A stretch of 64,000 nucleotides of DNA from CAVSJA01 sp963728145 (GTDB lineage Bacteria; Bacteroidota; Bacteroidia; Chitinophagales; Chitinophagaceae), in contig CAVSJA010000007.1 in NCBI GenBank assembly GCA_963728145.1, positions 124,001-188,000 on the forward strand, in the 5' to 3' direction. A model generated the notes under the pieces. That model was not told the DNA's origin. It ran no database searches and saw only the letters and a program-made list of their open reading frames with translations. The stretch's first letter is position 1, and each line of letters opens with the position of its first letter. Shown here in pieces: positions 45,158 through 54,525 of this stretch. The translations under genes were made by a program, and so were the position numbers.

Positions 45158-45811
45158 TCAGTTACCACGGGTGACCGGCATAAAAAATATCAAAATAATG
45201 AGAATTCCCAGACAAATCAGCCCCGAGAAATTTACGAGCAGATATGCAAGTCTTAGATTGACCATTTTGGTAGCAACTGCTCCAATAAACAAGACAAGGC
45301 TTAATATAACCGTAAGTAATACATAGCTGTCCCCGTTTTTATTTGCGTATTCTGCTTCTTCCCAGATAGCTGAGGATTGCCGCGTAAAGGAATCCGATTT
45401 GGCCACTAAGGAAATGCGGAGTTTGTTATAACCAGGCATTGCAAGAGGGTGGGGTGGGGCAGATTTATTGTTCAGGGGATCCATTGCAAGCCATTCACTC
45501 ATGACCTTAACAAGATCCGATTTGCCACGATTCAAATAGTAGTCTATTACTTTTTGATCGTTGTGCAGAGCGGCATTCATGAAATTGATTGCCACTTCCG
45601 CATTGAGCTGTTGTTGTTGGGCTGCTAATATAGTTTCCTGTTGCGCTAATCTGGAATTCCTGTTTGATTCTGCGAGTTTGAATAGCTCGATTCCTGTCCA
45701 TAAATTACTCTGATAGGTACACCAGGTAATTGCAGTTGTTGCAATTGCAAGCATAATTGTGCTTCTAAGTTCAAGCCTTTCTCTCTTCTTTTGACTGTTC
45801 GAGACTTCCAT
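45158..45811 (-). CDS. Membrane protein, DUF4337-like
   Basis: 217 residues with one N-terminal helix (TIMLAIATTAITWCTYQSNLW, about 18-38), a charged helical central part and two C-terminal helices (YVLLTVILSLVLFIGAVATK; LAYLLVNFSGLICLGILIIL). The WCTYQSNLWxG motif after the first helix and overall order resemble DUF4337 membrane proteins. Function unknown. Confidence 0.7.
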   Translation of the reverse strand: MEVSNSQKKRERLELRSTIMLAIATTAITWCTYQSNLWTGIELFKLAESNRNSRLAQQETILAAQQQQLNAEVAINFMNAALHNDQKVIDYYLNRGKSDLVKVMSEWLAMDPLNNKSAPPHPLAMPGYNKLRISLVAKSDSFTRQSSAIWEEAEYANKNGDSYVLLTVILSLVLFIGAVATKMVNLRLAYLLVNFSGLICLGILIILIFFMPVTRGN

Positions 45812-46227
45812 CGATTCCAGGAATTATGTAATTAAATGGGTCGCAATTCCGTATTTCAAACAACTCCTGTTCTAATCGAAGACAATCAACAGAAGCTGCC
45901 ATGCAAAAAGGAATCGCGCAGCGAATTGAAGACATGAAAAATTAATAATGATGGTAAGACTGTGGAGAAAAGGTAAATAATTTTCGAATTGGGACTTCAA
46001 CTTCTGACCGTTTTACGGTATAGCGAAAAACTCAGGAATGGAGTATTAAAAAGGAAAGGTTTCAAATCCGGCGGTTAGTCACTCCCTGATATAATGCTTC
46101 TTAAGAAGATGCATCACAAAACCCCTGGCTCTCCTGGGACCTTCCGCCGGATTGAAACCTTAGTAATAACCAAAACCACCTTTACATAAACGCCCCATGA
46201 AATCAAAAAAGGTCTATAAGAATTATT
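45812..46227. other. Non-coding gap with a structured element
   Basis: No open frame with protein character. The main feature is the long inverted repeat at 46056-46161 (separate entry). The rest is A+T-rich without recognised signals. Confidence 0.6.
46056..46161. repeat. Structured inverted repeat, possible RNA element
   Basis: AAGGTTTCAAATCCGGCGG (46056-46074) pairs with CCGCCGGATTGAAACCTT (46144-46161), interrupted by a single extra A. Inside lies a second palindrome, ATGCTTCTTAAGAAGATGCAT (about 46094-46114). The nested layout resembles either a dispersed palindromic element or a folded RNA. No T-run on either side, so not a simple terminator. Confidence 0.6.
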
Positions 46228-46623
46228 TTAATACCATCTTTCAAATTCGTCAAGCTGGATGCGAACTTCCCTGTCCTGTTTCCATGTTTTATAAGCAAGC
46301 ACTAACGTGATCAGCCCCAATAGAGCAGCATACATTCCCAATATCCACTTGATTTGATTAAGACCATCAGGAGAAAACATAACCAGCCAACATCCAACCA
46401 TTGTAGAGATCATACCAATAAATATTACTGGTATCGAGCGATGACGGGCGTAAAAGAAACAGGTAAAAAGTATTATACCGGAGATTAGTGTACATAATCC
46501 CACCAATACTGCCGACGATATATTCTGCGTAGAATAAAGTAAAACGACTAGTAATGCTGCCAATACATTCAATCCACCATGAATGAGTAAGGCGATCCAG
46601 GACTTTCTCAATACTGCTCTCAT
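46228..46623 (-). CDS. Four-span membrane protein (HdeD/DUF308-like)
   Basis: 131 residues from ATG 46623 (MRAVLRKSWIALLIHGG); a TTG at 46665 is open but less likely. Four hydrophobic helices (LLIHGGLNVLAALLVVLLYS, VLVGLCTLISGIILFTCFFY, IPVIFIGMISTMVGCWLVMF, ILGMYAALLGLITLVLAY) end in a short charged tail. The spacing resembles the HdeD/DUF308 family, although similarity is faint. Function unknown. Confidence 0.65.
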   Translation of the reverse strand: MRAVLRKSWIALLIHGGLNVLAALLVVLLYSTQNISSAVLVGLCTLISGIILFTCFFYARHRSIPVIFIGMISTMVGCWLVMFSPDGLNQIKWILGMYAALLGLITLVLAYKTWKQDREVRIQLDEFERWY

Positions 46624-46938
46624 ATACTTTAATTTATTTGTGATAGTGGTTGAGGCATTGGTCAATTCAATCTTAAACTGCCATTACTCCTTTCACCTGA
46701 CCCTGGGTGATGAATTAAATACAATTTAAGCTACAGCTTATCTTAAAAGTAAATTGGAAGTGAAGGGATTGCCAAAACTTTAAAATATTATTGAACAGAA
46801 ATCGAAGTAAGGATTGTTATTCTAATTTGCTTTTGAATATTAACAATTCTGCGTGAAGTATTAATTATTTAATGCAGGGACTACCAAAATCCATGAATAT
46901 TAACCTCCATATCTTAGGCTCTTATGTTAACTGTATCG
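46624..46938. other. Intergenic region without visible features
   Basis: About 315 A+T-rich bases between two minus-strand genes. It should hold the promoter of the DUF308-like gene, but I see no clear promoter, hairpin or small gene. Confidence 0.5.
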
Positions 46939-48150
46939 TCAATGGCTGCCTTTTTCGCCAGCTTCTGGTTGCACCCTTAGGTTGATATGGAATTCATGTA
47001 ACGTAGATAAAATCTTCTTCTCGGTCATTTCATCACGGGCGCCATTGACAAAAGCAGTTGGGGTAACACCTGTAAATTTCTTAAACGCGGCAAGAAACGT
47101 TGTTCGATTATTGAATCCAGCTTCCTCACTAATCCCTTCCAGCGTTAAAAGTGTCCACTTAGCGCTGATTAGGCCATCTTTTATGTATTGTATCCTGCAC
47201 CAGTTTATTAGATCATTGAACCGCATTTGGTAGACGGAATTTAAATATGCAGATAAAACATAGGGCTGAACGCCAAACTGATCTGCCAGGTTTTTTATTT
47301 TGATGTTTTTTTGTAGATATAGTCTATTCTGAAGGAGTCGTCGCAGACCTTCATCAATAGAATTCGCAAATTGATCCCGCTGTGTTGAACCCTTTGGTTT
47401 TGGAATCAGTTTCATCAATTGGGTTCCATACAATATATCGGGTCTTAACAGTAGTGTAAGAGCAAGACCTAAGAAGATGATCACCGAAGTCCAAAGCAAG
47501 GCCTGCATTGGGTATTGTGTGTGGGCAATAAAATAAACAGCGAAACCTGAAGCAGTAATAAGAAAGAAATTGATCAAAAGCAGCAGCAACCATTTTCGCA
47601 TCGCTGCATTCTTCATTAGTTTTTCCATCTCGGGGGTTTTGCGATTTCTAAGCAATGAGGCGATATAAATTGCATATCCAAGTCCTATAACATGCCTTGC
47701 GAAAATGTGAACCCCTGGCGGTATGAACCAACCTTCTCTGAATAATACAGCGTCTGGCAAATTTTGGTATATTGACAGTAGCACTTGTCTTTTGTGCTCG
47801 TTACTGCTGGCGTAGTAGGGCAGGAAATCTATAAAATATACAAATGCAGGAATCAGGTGGAACGCGTCCTTCCATTTCAATAGTCGGTCTTCGTCTGCCA
47901 GGTATCTTATATAAAACAAAAGGCTGGGGGCGCTGATATACAGCAAGAGCCAACCTGTTCTGAATAGATATGGGACATCAAGGTAGTGCCTGGTAACAAA
48001 AAGGAAAAGTCCAAAGCAGCCATACGCAAAAGTAAACACAAAAAATGTCAGGAACCTGATGGATGGCTGATTGTGCCTGTACATTAAAACGGCGATAAGC
48101 ACAAATCCAAGTATGGAAACTACAAAGCACCATTGGGCATCAAGTCCCAT
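46939..48150 (-). CDS. Membrane-bound AraC-family regulator, paralogue 1
   Basis: About 403 residues from ATG 48150 (MGLDAQWCFVVSILGFVL); a TTG 36 bases upstream is also open but the paralogue at 48343-49518 starts at the same motif. About seven membrane helices occupy the first 215 residues, followed by a cytoplasmic AraC-type double HTH (NIKIKNLADQFGVQPYVLSA ... GISEEAGFNNRTTFLAAFKK, then FTGVTPTAF). It would sense a membrane-associated signal and bind DNA directly. It ends 393 bases before... its neighbour, in tandem with its paralogue. Confidence 0.85.
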   Translation of the reverse strand: MGLDAQWCFVVSILGFVLIAVLMYRHNQPSIRFLTFFVFTFAYGCFGLFLFVTRHYLDVPYLFRTGWLLLYISAPSLLFYIRYLADEDRLLKWKDAFHLIPAFVYFIDFLPYYASSNEHKRQVLLSIYQNLPDAVLFREGWFIPPGVHIFARHVIGLGYAIYIASLLRNRKTPEMEKLMKNAAMRKWLLLLLINFFLITASGFAVYFIAHTQYPMQALLWTSVIIFLGLALTLLLRPDILYGTQLMKLIPKPKGSTQRDQFANSIDEGLRRLLQNRLYLQKNIKIKNLADQFGVQPYVLSAYLNSVYQMRFNDLINWCRIQYIKDGLISAKWTLLTLEGISEEAGFNNRTTFLAAFKKFTGVTPTAFVNGARDEMTEKKILSTLHEFHINLRVQPEAGEKGSH

Positions 48151-48342
48151 ATTCGTTGTTTTGGAGGTTTTATGAGCTCTTAGCAATTATCAATACAAGT
48201 CTACACCTTAAGCAAATTGAATACTTCCAGGTATTAGAGTCTGATCCTTTGACGACTTTTTGAAACAATTTCCATCTCAATTATAGTAAATTTCTTGAAA
48301 TATGAAATAATCGTTTGGTCTACGTTTAGCAACACATTTTGA

Positions 48343-49518
48343 TCAATGAGTTACTTTCATCGGAATCCCGATATCGATAAGCTGCTCCTGCGATTCAGGT
48401 CGGTCTCCGTGAAGAAATGCTGTTGGCGTCACGCCTGTAAACTTCTTAAACGCGGTAAGGAAGGTTGTCCTGTTGCTAAAACCGGCTTCTTCGGCAATGG
48501 CTTCCAGCGTAAGCAGGTTCCATTGTCCTTTTATTAAACCGTCTTTTATGTACTGGATCCGGCACCAGTTTATCAAGTCATTGAAACGCATATGATAAAC
48601 CTGGTTGATATAAGCAGAGAGAATATAGGGTTGAATACCCAATTTGTCTGCTACGGTCTTTAGTTTGATATTCTTGTTAAGATAATGTCGGTTCGCCATG
48701 AACTCCCGCAGACTTAATTGAACCTGTGCAGGAAACTGATCATGCGTGGTATTCACTTTGGGTTTTGAACTATGCCCATTTAGAATAATTGTACCATAAA
48801 GAATCGCGGGTCTTAGCAATAATGCCATTGTCAATCCTGCAAAAATTGCAACCGATACCCATACTGTAGCGAGCCATGAATATTTGGAAGCAGCAAAAAA
48901 GTAAGTGATTATCCCGAAAACAGCATATAAAAAGAAATGAATCAGTACCAATTTTAGCCATTGGCGCATTTGCAGATTCCGAACTAGTTTGCGCACATCA
49001 GGTCGCGTGATGTTTCGAAGAAGCATAGCCAGGTAATAGAAGTATCCAAGGCTTATCACGTGTCTCAACACATAGTGTAATCCATCTGGCATAAACCAAC
49101 CCTCCCTGAACATAATAGCCTGTCTTTCATTTTGAAATAACGAATTAAGTAATTCTCTTTTTTGATCGTTACTACTTGTGTATAACGGAAGAAAGTCGAT
49201 AAAATAAATAAGCGCAGGCAGTAAGTGAAGCGCATCCCGCCATTTCAGCGATCGTTTTTCATTCAATAAATACATGACATAAAAGAAGAGCGCAGGCGCC
49301 GCGAAGTAGAGCATCAGTGGGCCAACCCTGAAAAAGAACGGCACCGCGAGGATGTTTCTACTCTCAAAAAGATAAATAAAATAGCATGCAGAGGAAAGGA
49401 TAAATAACAAAAATGCCAGCCAGCGTGTGGATGGCTGACTGTGTTTAAACAACAGGATAACAATCAGAATTAATCCGATGATGGATACTGTAAAGCAGAA
49501 TAGGGCATTAACTCCCAT
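48343..49518 (-). CDS. Membrane-bound AraC-family regulator, paralogue 2
   Basis: 391 residues, same design as the gene at 46939-48150: MGVNALFCFTVSIIGLILI start, about seven helices, then NIKLKTVADKLGIQPYILSA and IAEEAGFSNRTTFLTAFKKF. The two share near-identical stretches such as RFNDLINWCRIQYIKDGLI and are a tandem duplication. Short different C-terminal tails (QEQLIDIGIPMKVTH here) distinguish them. Divergent from the HTH-only gene at 50531 across a 1-kb gap. Confidence 0.85.
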   Translation of the reverse strand: MGVNALFCFTVSIIGLILIVILLFKHSQPSTRWLAFLLFILSSACYFIYLFESRNILAVPFFFRVGPLMLYFAAPALFFYVMYLLNEKRSLKWRDALHLLPALIYFIDFLPLYTSSNDQKRELLNSLFQNERQAIMFREGWFMPDGLHYVLRHVISLGYFYYLAMLLRNITRPDVRKLVRNLQMRQWLKLVLIHFFLYAVFGIITYFFAASKYSWLATVWVSVAIFAGLTMALLLRPAILYGTIILNGHSSKPKVNTTHDQFPAQVQLSLREFMANRHYLNKNIKLKTVADKLGIQPYILSAYINQVYHMRFNDLINWCRIQYIKDGLIKGQWNLLTLEAIAEEAGFSNRTTFLTAFKKFTGVTPTAFLHGDRPESQEQLIDIGIPMKVTH

Positions 49519-50530
49519 AGAAGTTATTTTGATCGTTTGAAACAGTTCAGTTTCTCAATGACAAATCTGCTTTTTCACCATCGTCCTCGCAGAGCCCTCA
49601 ATAACCTTAGTTCAAAATGTGCGGATAGCGATCTACGTTGGAATATTTCAACCGGGTGGGTTATTTGATGTAATCAAACCAGGCGCCCTCCTGGATAAAT
49701 ACATCTATCAATACTTTTAATTCAAATTTTCTTTATTGATCAAATATACCGTAATTATATACTTCGGCTTCAATTATTCCTGTTAATGACAAACTTGTTC
49801 GGTGATTGGCTGCAAGAAAATTTCCAAATACTGTTCCAAAATAATATCTTATTGTAAAAAATTACTAACAGTTTACAATGAAACCGATTGCATCTGATTT
49901 AAATCAATCTCATTCTTTTCAAACAACTCTTTTGATCTCCCATTGCGATACGGCACAGTTATCTCCCCTCAGGTTGAATAACAAGTTTAAAGAACGTTTT
50001 GACCGTCTCCAGGTATGCTATGGATAACTCATTTGAAGTTATGCATCGGCAATTATCAAAAAAAATCCAGGAGCTCAGGGGCGAATATTTAAAACTAAGG
50101 TGCAGGATTGGGGTGGGTTAATAAGTTGCAATCGTTTGTTTTCGCAGTTATTACAGGGACAAACTTGAATGCTATAGTAATTTAATTCTTCTGTTCTTCT
50201 TTTCCAAATATTAATTTCCTTTTTGATAGATGTCTATAATATAATGTGAGTCGGGGATAAACGGCGGATATTCTACTATGTTGGTCGGTTGGTAATCAAC
50301 GTCTGTTCGTGCAACAGCCAGGGTTACTTGTTTTGTATGAATGGATGATTTTCTATTTGAAGAAATTGTTACCAGATAAAACGATTTTTGATTTTCGTTT
50401 ATACATATAATTTACGTGTTAACATTTGGAAGTTTATTCAGGATAACATCCAATTTTCAAGGAATTCATTTGATCCCACATTATATTAGCTGATTAATAA
50501 AATCGGATAATAACCATCAAACCTTCTTTT
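49519..50530. other. 1-kb gap between divergent AraC-type genes
   Basis: No gene of normal length. Two overlapping small open frames are seen: 49878-50027 (49 codons, MKPIASDLNQ...) and 50020-50121 (33 codons, MDNSFEVMHRQLSKKIQELR...), the second with an amphipathic-helix look. Neither has a clear ribosome-binding site. Probably a regulatory region for both divergent genes. I see no strong hairpin. Confidence 0.5.
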
Positions 50531-50977
50531 ATGAAAATTGGATTACAGTCTTTTCTCCGACTTTTCCAGGCGCCTACTAAAAAGAACAAAAACGGACATT
50601 CCGTCAATTGGAGCCAGGAAAAAATGCGCAACACCATCAGGCAAATGGATGAATTCATGGAGCTTAAGCAGCCCTTTCTTCAAACGGGATTTAATATAAA
50701 GCGGCTGGCCGACGAATTGAAGATCCCAGCCTATCAACTATCAGCCCTGTTAAATCGACAGGTTGGCAGCAACTTCAATGATTACCTAAACAGGTACAGG
50801 GTTAAATACTGCAAAGGACTGATCCATGGTGGAACAGTATCGAACCTCAATCTAAAAGGACTTTCGGCCAAATGCGGGTTCAGTAACCGGAATACTTTCA
50901 CAACGGCGTTTAAGAAGTTTACTGGCCGCACCCCTTCGGATTACGCCAGGAACTTCCAAAGCTTTCAAGAATTATAA
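50531..50977 (+). CDS. HTH-only AraC-type regulator, copy 1
   Basis: 148 residues: a short basic N-terminus (LFQAPTKKNKNGHS), a helix (RNTIRQMDEFMELKQPFLQ) and the AraC double HTH (NIKRLADELKIPAYQLSALL ... GFSNRNTFTTAFKKFTGRTP). No sensor domain or membrane helix. The DNA-recognition helix is closely related to those of the membrane-bound regulators on the other strand, so it may bind overlapping sites. Confidence 0.82.
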   Translation: MKIGLQSFLRLFQAPTKKNKNGHSVNWSQEKMRNTIRQMDEFMELKQPFLQTGFNIKRLADELKIPAYQLSALLNRQVGSNFNDYLNRYRVKYCKGLIHGGTVSNLNLKGLSAKCGFSNRNTFTTAFKKFTGRTPSDYARNFQSFQEL

Positions 50978-51227
50978 AAATTGGCAGCTATCTTTTTACT
51001 TTTTCTTGTAACAGAGGCAAGAATTAAAATTCTTTACAGGAAACACACGCCTTTGTCGTGACTACTGTTGTTTTCATGTTATTTTTATGAGCGGTTGATT
51101 CCCCACCTATAGCGGATAAAACCAAATCCAATCCTTTCATAGTTTCCCTTCCTTCCATTATTTGTTGGACTACACCGGTCTGGTCTGATATTTCATTGAG
51201 GCCTCGCTAAACTATTGATTATAGGAG

Positions 51228-51677
51228 ATGGCTAAAAAGGGATTCTTTAGATATTTACGGTCGATTCTGGGTGAAAAGAAAAAACCTAAGAGCATTGAAG
51301 TTCAATTGAGTGCTGAAAGCATCGAGGATCTGAAATGGCGACTGACCATGTTGATGGACAGCAAGAAACCCTTTTTAATTAAAGGCTACCACATGAAGGA
51401 TATGGCAGAAGATCTGAGAATCCAGGTTTATCAACTTTCTGCCTTTATGAACCAGGTTATGGGCATGAATTTCAACGATTATGTCAACAGGTACCGGATA
51501 CGCTACTGCGAAGGACTTATCAAGAATACCAAGACCACCCTCCCAAGTTTAAAAGAACTGGCATCCCAGTCAGGTTTCAACAACAGGAATTCATTTGCTG
51601 ATGCCTTCAAGAAATTCACCGGCCAACGGCCATCCGATTATCTTAAGAATATAGGTAAGGGGGATCTAATGCTGTGA
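51228..51677 (+). CDS. HTH-only AraC-type regulator, copy 2
   Basis: 149 residues, paralogue of the gene at 50531-50977: basic N-terminus (LRSILGEKKKPKSIEV), helix (LKWRLTMLMDSKKPFLIKGY) and HTH (MKDMAEDLRIQVYQLSAFMN ... SGFNNRNSFADAFKKFTGQR). Same orientation, separated by 250 non-coding bases. Function unknown; the target may be the neighbouring genes. Confidence 0.82.
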   Translation: MAKKGFFRYLRSILGEKKKPKSIEVQLSAESIEDLKWRLTMLMDSKKPFLIKGYHMKDMAEDLRIQVYQLSAFMNQVMGMNFNDYVNRYRIRYCEGLIKNTKTTLPSLKELASQSGFNNRNSFADAFKKFTGQRPSDYLKNIGKGDLML

Positions 51678-52408
51678 ATTAGGTTTATGTTAAATAGGAT
51701 AATGGCTCCATATTAGGGTAGAGCCGGAATTCAACTTCCCCATTTTACAAATCTTGGCTTTCAACAACTCCGCTTTGGAACTTTGATTGGATTGGAGAAT
51801 CTCTTATTAACGTTGGATATATCGCTGAGTAAAATAGCAGGATCGATGGCTTCGAATATTTTTCGGAATGGGCACAATGATGAAATTTTTTGCAAGAATC
51901 ATAATTTGAAGTTTTGTTTCATGTTCAAAACTCGAATGAATATTTTTTTGTGAATTTCAATTATATTTTATTTCAACCGCTACCAAACTATGTGCAATCG
52001 GTTGCAGGAGTTTAAGAAAAACGACTACACTCAAAAAAATGATTTGTTATTGAGATCTATTCTTCCAACTATTCAATCAAGCGAATTAAAAAATTGACTT
52101 TATCCCATGTTTTAAAGGAATTGAAGTCTCTCAATTCTGTTTAAGCGATATAACCTGAATAAGATTGTAAAACTTGGCAGTCTATGAGAAAGTCAATCAC
52201 TGAATTGTCTTTTTGCATTCTATCTTTAAATAACAAAAAAGATTTGTGGGGATTGGTCCGGTTTATCGTATAGCCATGTTTAAGTGAGGAGTTGAGCATT
52301 AGAATTACCAATTTCACTTAGGTTATGGTTTGATTGAAATAATAATTTTGTTTTTAAAACAATAAAGGAGGCAACAGGAGGCTTTTCAAGCGGCGGTTTA
52401 GAAAGAAA

Positions 52409-52438
52409 GGATCCCGTTTTTTGGCGGGATTCTTCTTT
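52409..52438. terminator. Terminator-like hairpin
   Basis: GGATCCCG (52409-52416) pairs with CGGGATTC (52425-52432) including one G-U pair. On the plus strand it is followed by TTCTTTT, on the minus strand by TTTCTTTC. It most likely ends the minus-strand transcript from 53660. Confidence 0.65.
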
Positions 52439-52439
52439 T

Positions 52440-52499
52440 GGTTGAAAACCGTGCAGAGGTCGCTCGCATTTAGTAAGTCACTTCCCACGGTTTTCAACC
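52440..52499. repeat. 14-bp inverted repeat after the Omp85-like gene
   Basis: GGTTGAAAACCGTG (52440-52453) and CACGGTTTTCAACC (52486-52499) are perfect reverse complements separated by 32 bases. The right arm touches the stop codon of the gene ending at 52500. Together with the adjacent terminator it forms a two-hairpin 3' end. Confidence 0.75.
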
Positions 52500-53660
52500 C
52501 TACTTTCTCCAATTCGATCCAAACACAATATAATAAGCCCAGGTCTCAGGTCCTTTTGCAACGTCAATGCCTACACGTAATTTGAATTTCCTTGCCAGCA
52601 AATATCGAAAACCTGTACCATAACTCACAATCCAGTCAGCACTTCCAAAATCACTCCAATCATCAAATGCTTTGCCAGTACCTGAGAAAAACATCATACT
52701 CCATCTTTTGTAAAAGTCCCAGCGGAACTCTACTTCGGTAAGTATATCCGCTTTTCCCTGGTATCTAACTGCTGGCAGTCCTCGCATATCCAAATAGGGG
52801 AGCATATAGAAAGGGGGATCACCGGTCGTTTGCTGACCATCAATTCGCAATCCTCCAATTAATTTTCTTGAAAGTTTGAAATAGCTATACAGATAGTAAT
52901 TAAATTTCCAATAGTCAAAATCGCTACCTAAAGCATCATCAGAGCGAATGGCGTCGCCATGTAGCTTGACACCTTTGTCCGGAGTAAATATATTGTCCCT
53001 GTTATCTAATTCCAGGATACCTCCCAAATGACTAATGGTGCTCTTCATTTCAAATGCCTTCCCCAGGCTATCCAGGAGCTTGTCACCAATGTAGCTTGCG
53101 TCCGTTTTTAGAAACAAATACTTAAATCCGAGATACCAGTAAGATTTTTGAAGCCTTTTGGTAGCCTGCAGGTATATTGGAAAAGCCTTGATATTTACTT
53201 TGAATTCCCTTTCTCCGGTTTGTTTGAAGTTTCTGAAGAAAGAGATATTGATATTCGCGTAAGCGGTGCCGATCGTGTACTTGATCCGCGGCTTAACAAA
53301 GGTGCCTGTGCGGAATAGCGCTGTTATCCATGAATTGTTAGCGGTATAAACTAATGCGCCTCCCGTGATATCGGGCGCAATAGGTGTTCTTCGAATTGTA
53401 CCTTTTACGGAATCAATGTATGGCGGTCTTTTTTTGATAAAAACGGGAATGATAGCGATTCCAAATCCACCCAGCGCCGGTTCGGTAGTAATATATGGTA
53501 TCGGAACAAACCCTTTTGCATCGATGATATAATCGCTTAGATCAAATGCCTGATCGAGTGAATCTTTGAGCGATATACTTTTTTTCCGCTTTTGAGCGTA
53601 TAAAGTCAGGAAAAAAAATATTCCTGAAAATAAACATAGAAAAAACTTTTTTGTATTCAT
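52500..53660 (-). CDS. Omp85/surface-antigen (BamA-like barrel) protein
   Basis: 386 residues with signal peptide (FFLCLFSGIFFFLTLYAQ). The C-terminal half is a 16-strand Omp85-type barrel: LELDNRDNIFTPDKGVKLHG, YLDMRGLPAVRYQGKADILTEVEFR and the final RVGIDVAKGPETWAYYIVFG. The RGL/RG motif of the L6 loop is present (DMRGLP). There is no POTRA domain, so it is probably a stand-alone transporter or surface antigen rather than BamA. It leads the minus-strand envelope cluster's 3' end. Confidence 0.82.
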   Translation of the reverse strand: MNTKKFFLCLFSGIFFFLTLYAQKRKKSISLKDSLDQAFDLSDYIIDAKGFVPIPYITTEPALGGFGIAIIPVFIKKRPPYIDSVKGTIRRTPIAPDITGGALVYTANNSWITALFRTGTFVKPRIKYTIGTAYANINISFFRNFKQTGEREFKVNIKAFPIYLQATKRLQKSYWYLGFKYLFLKTDASYIGDKLLDSLGKAFEMKSTISHLGGILELDNRDNIFTPDKGVKLHGDAIRSDDALGSDFDYWKFNYYLYSYFKLSRKLIGGLRIDGQQTTGDPPFYMLPYLDMRGLPAVRYQGKADILTEVEFRWDFYKRWSMMFFSGTGKAFDDWSDFGSADWIVSYGTGFRYLLARKFKLRVGIDVAKGPETWAYYIVFGSNWRK

Positions 53661-53698
53661 GCGTTACACTTCGATGAACAGAACCTTTCGGTAGTAGA

Positions 53699-54424
53699 CT
53701 ATTTTACTTGCGACTGTTCCTTTGCTTCCTGCGCCTGCGCCTTACCCACACCTACAGGAATGGTTACATTAAACATTATAGCCGTATTCGCCTGCGTGCC
53801 TGCCTTTGTCTTATAGATATCCGTCACCCCATGAAAATACCGGATACCGATGCCCATACTTCTTTTTTCATCTTTGAATTTGTAGAATACTCCAGCGTTA
53901 AATCCAAAATCCAGCCAGGTGTATTCCTCTTTTACGTTTTTCGTGTACTCCAGGTCATTATCATTTACCGTAGACTTGAAAATATCATGCGCTTTCAGTC
54001 GCATGTTCGGCTGAACACCCAGTTCTGCAGAGAAGAGTTTTGTGATCCGGTATCGGACTATGACCGGCATACTGAAACCCTGGATCTTCCTGAGCACCGT
54101 TCCGGTTGAAAGCAAGGCATCGAGAGAATCATTACCTATTGGATAGGGAGCTATATCCTTCGCGCCAAATGAACCCTTCGCAATGCCTTCGAGATGGATA
54201 TATATTTTTTTAGTTGGATTAAAGTTTAAGTAAATCCCCAGGTTGAACCCTGGTTTTCCCTTTGCTTCGATATCGGTAATATCGGTTATGGATCCGGCAA
54301 GTACAAGTCCAAACTCAAGTTTGCCTTTATTCAATTTATCACCAAACAAAAGCGCAATCACAATCTGTCCACTGGAATGGTTGATCATAAAGAACAATAA
54401 AAGCACGCCAATTATTTTTTTCAT
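53699..54424 (-). CDS. Outer-membrane beta-barrel protein (PorT-like)
   Basis: 241 residues with signal peptide (KKIIGVLLLFFMINHSSGQ). Strand-rich: FGLVLAGSITDITDIEAKG, GFNLGIYLNFNPTKKIYIHL, FSAELGVQPNMRLKA, FGFNAGVFYKF. Looks like the eight-strand outer-membrane beta-barrel domain common in Bacteroidota. A Gln/Ala-rich C-terminal tail (KAQAQEAKEQSQVK) extends past the last strand. Lies 38 bases upstream of the Omp85-like gene; likely the same operon. Confidence 0.75.
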   Translation of the reverse strand: MKKIIGVLLLFFMINHSSGQIVIALLFGDKLNKGKLEFGLVLAGSITDITDIEAKGKPGFNLGIYLNFNPTKKIYIHLEGIAKGSFGAKDIAPYPIGNDSLDALLSTGTVLRKIQGFSMPVIVRYRITKLFSAELGVQPNMRLKAHDIFKSTVNDNDLEYTKNVKEEYTWLDFGFNAGVFYKFKDEKRSMGIGIRYFHGVTDIYKTKAGTQANTAIMFNVTIPVGVGKAQAQEAKEQSQVK

Positions 54425-54525
54425 CTCATGCTATTTGATCCGATCAATTAAGTTTTATATGGCAGCTTTCACGATAGCATTCAAAAGCCATCCACCTCTT
54501 TCACACATCAAAAGGGTATAAGCAT

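Larger units (their letters stand above)
51678..52499. other. Non-coding gap before the minus-strand envelope cluster
   Basis: About 820 A+T-rich bases. One small open frame (51990-52097, 35 codons, MCNRLQEFKKNDYTQ...) is weak. The right end holds a terminator hairpin (52409-52438) and a 14-bp inverted repeat (52440-52499), described separately. Nothing else recognised. Confidence 0.5.
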
